Below are positions 5,254 to 8,806 of a stretch of 8,806 nucleotides of DNA, one piece after another; position 1 is the first letter of the stretch; each line of letters begins with the position of its first letter. The notes beneath the pieces are model-generated. The model worked only from the letters and a program-made list of their open reading frames with translations. It was not told where the DNA came from and ran no database searches. The DNA lies in assembly GCA_964544295.1 (NCBI GenBank), contig CAZJBJ010000146.1:1-8806 (forward strand), written 5' to 3'. Origin of the DNA: JAENVU01 sp964544295. Its GTDB lineage: Bacteria > Actinomycetota > Acidimicrobiia > IMCC26256 > JAENVU01. Position numbers and translations under genes: made by a program.

Positions 5254-7125
5254 ATGTCGTTTCAGGCGCTCTACCGGAAGTACCGCCCCCAGCGGTTCGG
5301 CGAGCTCGTCGGCCAGGAGCACATCACCGGGGCCCTCCGCAACGCCGTCCACGAGGATCGCATCGGCCACGCCTACCTGTTCTCCGGCCCGCGCGGGAAC
5401 GGCAAGACGACCACGGCCCGCATCCTGGCGAAGGCGCTGAACTGTCTCGATCTCGGCGAGGACGGTGAGCCGTGCGGTCAGTGCGAGAACTGCGTCTCGA
5501 TCGCGGCGGGGACGTTCAGTGACCTGATCGAGATGGACGCCGCGTCGAACCGCGGGATCGACGACGCGCGCGACCTCGTGAGTCGCATCAGCCTCGGTAT
5601 GGGCGCCACGTCGAAGCGCAAGGTGTACCTGCTTGACGAGGTCCACATGCTGACGACGCAGGCGGCCAACACGCTCTTGAAGTCGATCGAGGAACCGCCC
5701 GCACACGTCGTGTTCATCCTCGCGACCACCGAGCCGGAGAAGGTGCTGCCGACCATCCGGTCGCGCACCCAGCACTTCGAGTTCACCTACCTGACCGTCG
5801 ACGAGCTCAGCGGTCTGCTCGCGTCGGTGTTGACCGATGAAGGTGTGGAGTTCGAACCCGAGGCGTTGGCGATCGTGGCGCGCGCAGCCGGAGGTTCGGC
5901 CCGCGATTCGGAGTCGCTCCTCGACCTCGTCCTGGCGCGCGGCGGCGCGGTGACGGTCGAGGCGGTGCAGGCGGCGTTGGGCGGCGCCCCGTTCGAACTG
6001 CAGATGAGCATCCTCGACGCGATCGCGGGAGAGGACGTCGCCGGTGTACTGACCGGGGTCGCGGCTCTGCTCGACGCCGCGCACGATCCCCGGCGCATCG
6101 CCGAAGGGCTGTTGTCGTCGTTGCGTGACGCGTTCATCTCGGTGGCCGGCGCCGGACGAGTCGGCGTCGACGCGCCGGACGAGGTCCGCGCCCGGCTCCA
6201 CACCGTCGGCGAGACGATGGGCAACGCCGGGCTGGTGCGCGCGCTGGAGACGCTCGGTCAGGCGGTGGTCGACATGCGCGGGACCGACGCGGCCGACCCG
6301 AGGCTGGTGCTCGAGATCGCGTTGGTGCGGCTCGCACGCCGCGACGCCGGTGGATCGCTCCAGGCGCTCGCCGATCGGATCGACCGGCTCGAGGCCCGCC
6401 TCGACCAGGGCGGTACCGGCGCCGCGCCGACGCCGCGCCCGGCCGCTCGTTCCGAACCGGCTGGGCCACCGCGTGTGGAACCGCCGGTGACTGCTTCGGC
6501 ACCGGATCTGGATCCGGGCGCGGCCGCCCCCGACCCGCCGACCCCCCGTGGTCGTCCGGCTGCGCTCGGTGCGCTGCGCAAGGCCAAGGGGGCCGCCGCG
6601 ACCGAGTCGCCGACTGCACCGTCGGACGCTCCACCTGTCGCCCCGGGACCGCCGCCGTCGTCCGACGCGCCCGTCGAGTTCGGGTTGGAAGACGTCGTCG
6701 TGGCCTGGGCCAAGGTGTTGGACTCGGTCCCCAAGTCGTTGCGCGCCGCGGTGATGGAGGCCCAGCCCGTGCGGGTCGAGGGCAACGTGATCGTGTTCGG
6801 CGTTGCCCGGCATCACCTCGACGCGGTGAAGCCGAAGTTCCAGAAGGACGCCGACGCCATCCGCCAGGCGTTCATCCGCGAACTCGGCGCTCCGCCCCGG
6901 TTCAAGTTCACCCAGCAGGAATGGGGTGCCGGCGAAGGCCCGCCGCATCGCCTGCAGGCGGTGCCGGATCCCGAACCGCCCCCCGAGTTCGACGACGCTA
7001 TCGATCTCGTCGACCCGGAAGAACTCGTGGACGCGCCGATGAGTGAAGGACCGGCAGTAGATTCGGTGGCACGGCTCACCGATCAGCTCGGTGCGACCGT
7101 CGTGGAAGAGCAGCCGAAGTCCTAG
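5254..7125 (+). CDS. dnaX: DNA polymerase III subunits gamma and tau
   Basis: This 623-residue clamp-loader ATPase opens and loads the beta sliding clamp and organises the replisome. Seen: the family start MSFQALYRKYRPQRFGELVGQEH, Walker A GPRGNGKT (45-52), zinc ligands Cys64, Cys74, Cys77 and Cys80, Walker B LLDEVHM (126-132), sensor-1 ATTEPEKVLPT (157-167), and SRT (170-172) in place of E. coli SRC, with the arginine finger kept. Helical domain III runs to about 365. A Pro/Ala-rich linker (about 390-475) follows, then a C-terminal tau domain (about 476-560) with WAKVLDSVPKSLRAAVMEAQPV. No E. coli-type A-AAA-AAG slippery site is seen, so full-length tau is the expected product. It leads an operon with the ybaB homologue (10-base gap) and recR. 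Confidence 0.97.
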   Translation: MSFQALYRKYRPQRFGELVGQEHITGALRNAVHEDRIGHAYLFSGPRGNGKTTTARILAKALNCLDLGEDGEPCGQCENCVSIAAGTFSDLIEMDAASNRGIDDARDLVSRISLGMGATSKRKVYLLDEVHMLTTQAANTLLKSIEEPPAHVVFILATTEPEKVLPTIRSRTQHFEFTYLTVDELSGLLASVLTDEGVEFEPEALAIVARAAGGSARDSESLLDLVLARGGAVTVEAVQAALGGAPFELQMSILDAIAGEDVAGVLTGVAALLDAAHDPRRIAEGLLSSLRDAFISVAGAGRVGVDAPDEVRARLHTVGETMGNAGLVRALETLGQAVVDMRGTDAADPRLVLEIALVRLARRDAGGSLQALADRIDRLEARLDQGGTGAAPTPRPAARSEPAGPPRVEPPVTASAPDLDPGAAAPDPPTPRGRPAALGALRKAKGAAATESPTAPSDAPPVAPGPPPSSDAPVEFGLEDVVVAWAKVLDSVPKSLRAAVMEAQPVRVEGNVIVFGVARHHLDAVKPKFQKDADAIRQAFIRELGAPPRFKFTQQEWGAGEGPPHRLQAVPDPEPPPEFDDAIDLVDPEELVDAPMSEGPAVDSVARLTDQLGATVVEEQPKS

Positions 7126-7129
7126 GGGA
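7124..7129 (+). promoter_or_regulatory. Shine-Dalgarno (AGGGGA) for the YbaB/EbfC gene
   Basis: AGGGGA lies 6 bases before the GTG at 7136 and overlaps the dnaX TAG stop (7123-7125). It decides this GTG over an in-frame ATG at 7157 and over the longer open frame from 7091. It is the clearest ribosome binding site in the window. Confidence 0.7.
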
Positions 7130-7135
7130 TCTCTC

Positions 7136-7465
7136 GTGGCCAAATCGAAGCCGCCGATGAACAACATGATGCGGCAGGTCCAGCAGATGCAGGAAGAGAT
7201 GTTCGCCGCGCAGGCCGCGCTGGCCGAGACCACGGTCGAGGGATCGGCGGGCGGCGGCATGGTCAAGGCGACCGTGACCGGCACCGGCGATCTCGTCTCG
7301 GTGACGCTCTCTCCCGAGGTCGTCGATCCCGACGACATCGAGATGCTCCAGGACCTCGTCGTCGCCGCAGTGGCCGACGCCAACCGCGCCGCGCAGGCGA
7401 TGCAGTCCGAACGGATGGGCGGCGTCACCGGCGGCATCGATCTGAGTGCCTTCGGCCTTGGCTGA
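7136..7465 (+). CDS. YbaB/EbfC family nucleoid-associated protein
   Basis: This 109-residue protein belongs to the YbaB/EbfC family of small dimeric DNA-binding proteins, found almost always between dnaX and recR. Seen: the coiled-coil N-terminal helix MMRQVQQMQEEMFAAQAALAE (11-31), the central VEGSAGGGMVKATVTGTGDLVSVTLSPEVVDPDD stretch (34-67), which is the family's most conserved part, and a second helix LQDLVVAAVADANRAAQAM (71-89). A glycine-rich tail (95-109) completes it at the usual length. The GTG at 7136 is supported by AGGGGA 6 bases before it. It is the middle gene of the dnaX-recR operon, 10 bases after dnaX and 39 before recR. Confidence 0.94.
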   Translation: MAKSKPPMNNMMRQVQQMQEEMFAAQAALAETTVEGSAGGGMVKATVTGTGDLVSVTLSPEVVDPDDIEMLQDLVVAAVADANRAAQAMQSERMGGVTGGIDLSAFGLG

Positions 7466-7504
7466 TCCGACCCGAGTGGTCGCGTCGAACCTCGCGGTCG
7501 CTTC

Positions 7505-8113
7505 GTGACCTCGGTCTACGCCGGGCCCGTCCAACGCCTGATCGACGAGCTGGGTCGATTACCCGGTGTCGGGCCGAAGTCCGCCCAACGGATCGCGTTC
7601 TACATCCTCAAGGTCGCGCCCGAGGACGCCCGCCGACTCGCCGGATCCATCGTCGAGGTCAAGGAGAAGATTTCCTGGTGTCGACGCTGCTTCAACATCG
7701 CCGAGGGTGAGCTCTGCCAGTTCTGCCAGGACGAGCGGCGGGACCGCACCGTCCTGTGCGTGGTCGAAGAACCGCGCGACATCGTGGCCGTCGAGCGGAC
7801 GCACGAGTTCCGCGGTTCGTACCACGTGCTGCAGGGCACGATCAGCCCGATCGAGGGCATCGGGCCGGAGCAGCTCCGGATCAAGGAGTTGCTCACCCGC
7901 GTACGGAACGACGGTGTGACCGAGGTGATCCTGGCCACGAATCCGAACACCGACGGCGAGGTCACCGCGATGTACCTCGCCCGGGCCCTGAGCGAGAGCG
8001 GGACGAAAGTCACCCGCATCGCCAGCGGTCTCCCCGTCGGCGGCGACCTCGAGTACGCCGACGAAGTCACCCTCGGCCGCGCCCTCGAAGGCCGCCGCAT
8101 CCTCGACCCCTGA
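7505..8113 (+). CDS. recR: recombination mediator protein RecR
   Basis: RecR acts with RecO (and RecF) to load RecA on SSB-coated single-stranded DNA at gaps. At 202 residues it has the usual length. Seen: helix-hairpin-helix LPGVGPKSAQR (19-29), a zinc finger with Cys59, Cys62, Cys71 and Cys74, a Toprim domain (about 82-178) with the acidic EEP (88-90) and NPNTDGE (146-152) motifs, and the C-terminal GLPVGGDLEYADEVTLGRAL (175-194), which is nearly invariant in the family. The GTG at 7505 gives the usual short N-terminus. No good Shine-Dalgarno or -10 box precedes it, so translation from the dnaX transcript by coupling or a weak site is likely. The stop codon's last base is also the first base of the hairpin at 8113-8160. 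Confidence 0.96.
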   Translation: MTSVYAGPVQRLIDELGRLPGVGPKSAQRIAFYILKVAPEDARRLAGSIVEVKEKISWCRRCFNIAEGELCQFCQDERRDRTVLCVVEEPRDIVAVERTHEFRGSYHVLQGTISPIEGIGPEQLRIKELLTRVRNDGVTEVILATNPNTDGEVTAMYLARALSESGTKVTRIASGLPVGGDLEYADEVTLGRALEGRRILDP

Positions 8114-8160
8114 ACTTGCGTCAATTACCCGGCCGATCCGCGGGGTTATCGACGCAAGTT
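8113..8160. terminator. long inverted repeat between convergent recR and metX
   Basis: AACTTGCGTC (8113-8122) pairs perfectly with GACGCAAGTT (8151-8160). The stem continues imperfectly through ATTACCC and GGGTTAT with two mismatches, leaving a loop of about 12 bases. It fills most of the 59-base gap between the two convergent stop codons. T-tracts are weak (TTGTTCTCT a few bases further on the plus strand), so it is a candidate bidirectional terminator rather than a textbook one. Confidence 0.65.
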
Positions 8161-8172
8161 CGGAGTTGTTCT

Positions 8173-8806
8173 CTAGCGCAGCGCGGCGCGGATGATGTCG
8201 CCGACCTGTTCGTGCTCCGTGAGGAAGCCGTCGTGGCCGTCGAGGGACTCGATGACGTGCAGCGTGTCGACGGACGGAATCAACTCGACGAGCTCCTCCT
8301 GCAGCCGCAGCGGATAGAGCCGGTCGGAACCGATGCCGGCGACGGTCACCGAGCCCGAGATTCGGCGCAGCGCGGCCGGGATCCCACCGCGCCCCCGACC
8401 GACGTCGTGATGGTTCATCGCCTGCGACAACGTGATGTAGGTGTTGGCGTCGAACCGGTGACCGAGTTTGGCGCCGTGGTAGTCGAGGTAGGACTCGATC
8501 GCGTAGCGACCGCCCTCCATCGGGTTCTCGTCACCCTGGTGGCCGCGCCCGAAGCGCTGGTCCAACTCGATCTCGGACCGGTACGACACCTGGCCGATCC
8601 CGCGCGCCAGCGACATCCCGCGCCACGGACCCTCGCCCGGTGCGACGTCGTAGTAGTCGCCGCCGCGGAACGCGGGGTCGGACCGGATGGCGCGCACCTG
8701 CAGCGCGCACAGGGCGAGCTCCTCGGCGGTGGCCTGGGCGCCGCACGCGCTGATCGCCGCGCGCGGCACCTGCCCCGGGACCGACACGTCCCACTCGAGC
8801 GCCCGC
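8173..8806 (-). CDS. metX: homoserine O-acetyltransferase MetX, C-terminal part (partial)
   Basis: The frame is open to the right edge, giving the last 210 residues. MetX is an alpha/beta-hydrolase that acylates L-homoserine in methionine biosynthesis, normally with acetyl-CoA. Seen: LEW (3-5), just after where the nucleophile elbow should lie; the RFDANTYITLSQAMNHHDVGRG block (117-138), a MetX hallmark; catalytic Asp161 in GIGSDRLYP; and catalytic His191 in GHDGFLTEHEQV. The catalytic Ser (GxSMGG) and the start are beyond the window. Some family members use succinyl-CoA, and the residue that decides this cannot be judged from here. The gene converges on recR and is unrelated to it in function. 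Confidence 0.94.
   Translation of the reverse strand, partial: RALEWDVSVPGQVPRAAISACGAQATAEELALCALQVRAIRSDPAFRGGDYYDVAPGEGPWRGMSLARGIGQVSYRSEIELDQRFGRGHQGDENPMEGGRYAIESYLDYHGAKLGHRFDANTYITLSQAMNHHDVGRGRGGIPAALRRISGSVTVAGIGSDRLYPLRLQEELVELIPSVDTLHVIESLDGHDGFLTEHEQVGDIIRAALR

Noticed and set aside
6579..6600. AAGG/GGGGG-rich stretch in dnaX as a programmed frameshift site for the gamma subunit
   Set aside because: It is not a known slippery heptamer, and there is no clear early stop with a stimulatory stem that I can establish. Full-length tau is the simpler reading.
5161..7437. A 758-residue open frame on the minus strand, antisense to dnaX and most of the ybaB homologue
   Set aside because: It is very rich in Arg/His/Gly/Asp, has no domain or motif, and mirrors the codon periodicity of a GC-rich gene on the other strand. 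The plus strand has unmistakable DnaX and YbaB proteins.

Overview
The window is high-GC DNA (roughly two thirds G+C) from a bacterial chromosome, most likely an actinobacterium. Actinobacterial-type DnaX, RecR and YbaB/EbfC proteins, a DUF664-like DinB protein and a DrrAB-like exporter all fit. The class Acidimicrobiia (Ilumatobacter-like) is a plausible guess, but no marker here proves it. Apart from one secreted protein, every gene belongs to a known family. I saw no CRISPR array, insertion sequence, phage gene or defence system.

Layout. Bases 1-339 (+) are the C-terminal end of an EAL-domain (cyclic-di-GMP phosphodiesterase-type) protein. It converges on a minus-strand block that reads, in transcription order (right to left), tRNA-Ser(GGA) at 4033-3946, a SAM methyltransferase, a DinB/DUF664 protein, an ABC-2 exporter ATPase and permease, and tadA. 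Directly divergent from the tRNA lies a Bacillus-type large SRP RNA (about 4100-4377, +) that carries the Alu domain as well as the S domain. The plus strand then has a gene for an exported protein of unknown function, dnaX, the ybaB/ebfC homologue and recR. recR converges, across a strong hairpin, on metX (minus strand), which runs off the right edge.

How the genes fit together. dnaX-ybaB-recR is the classic replication/recombination cluster. With SRP RNA and tadA nearby it resembles the tadA-scr-dnaX-yaaK-recR order of Bacillus subtilis. Here tadA is inverted and separated from the SRP RNA by exporter, methyltransferase, DinB and tRNA genes, and an exported-protein gene sits between the SRP RNA and dnaX. 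Two gene pairs are tightly coupled: ATPase-permease (4-base GTGA overlap) and methyltransferase-DinB (3-base gap).

The most striking non-coding signal is at the 5' ends. A TANNNT hexamer lies exactly 7 bases before the chosen start codon of tadA, the ABC ATPase, the methyltransferase and the exported-protein gene. It lies 6 bases before the start of dnaX and 6 bases before the inferred 5' end of the SRP RNA. None of these five genes has a convincing Shine-Dalgarno, whereas the internal operon gene ybaB does. This predicts that most transcription units here give leaderless mRNAs.
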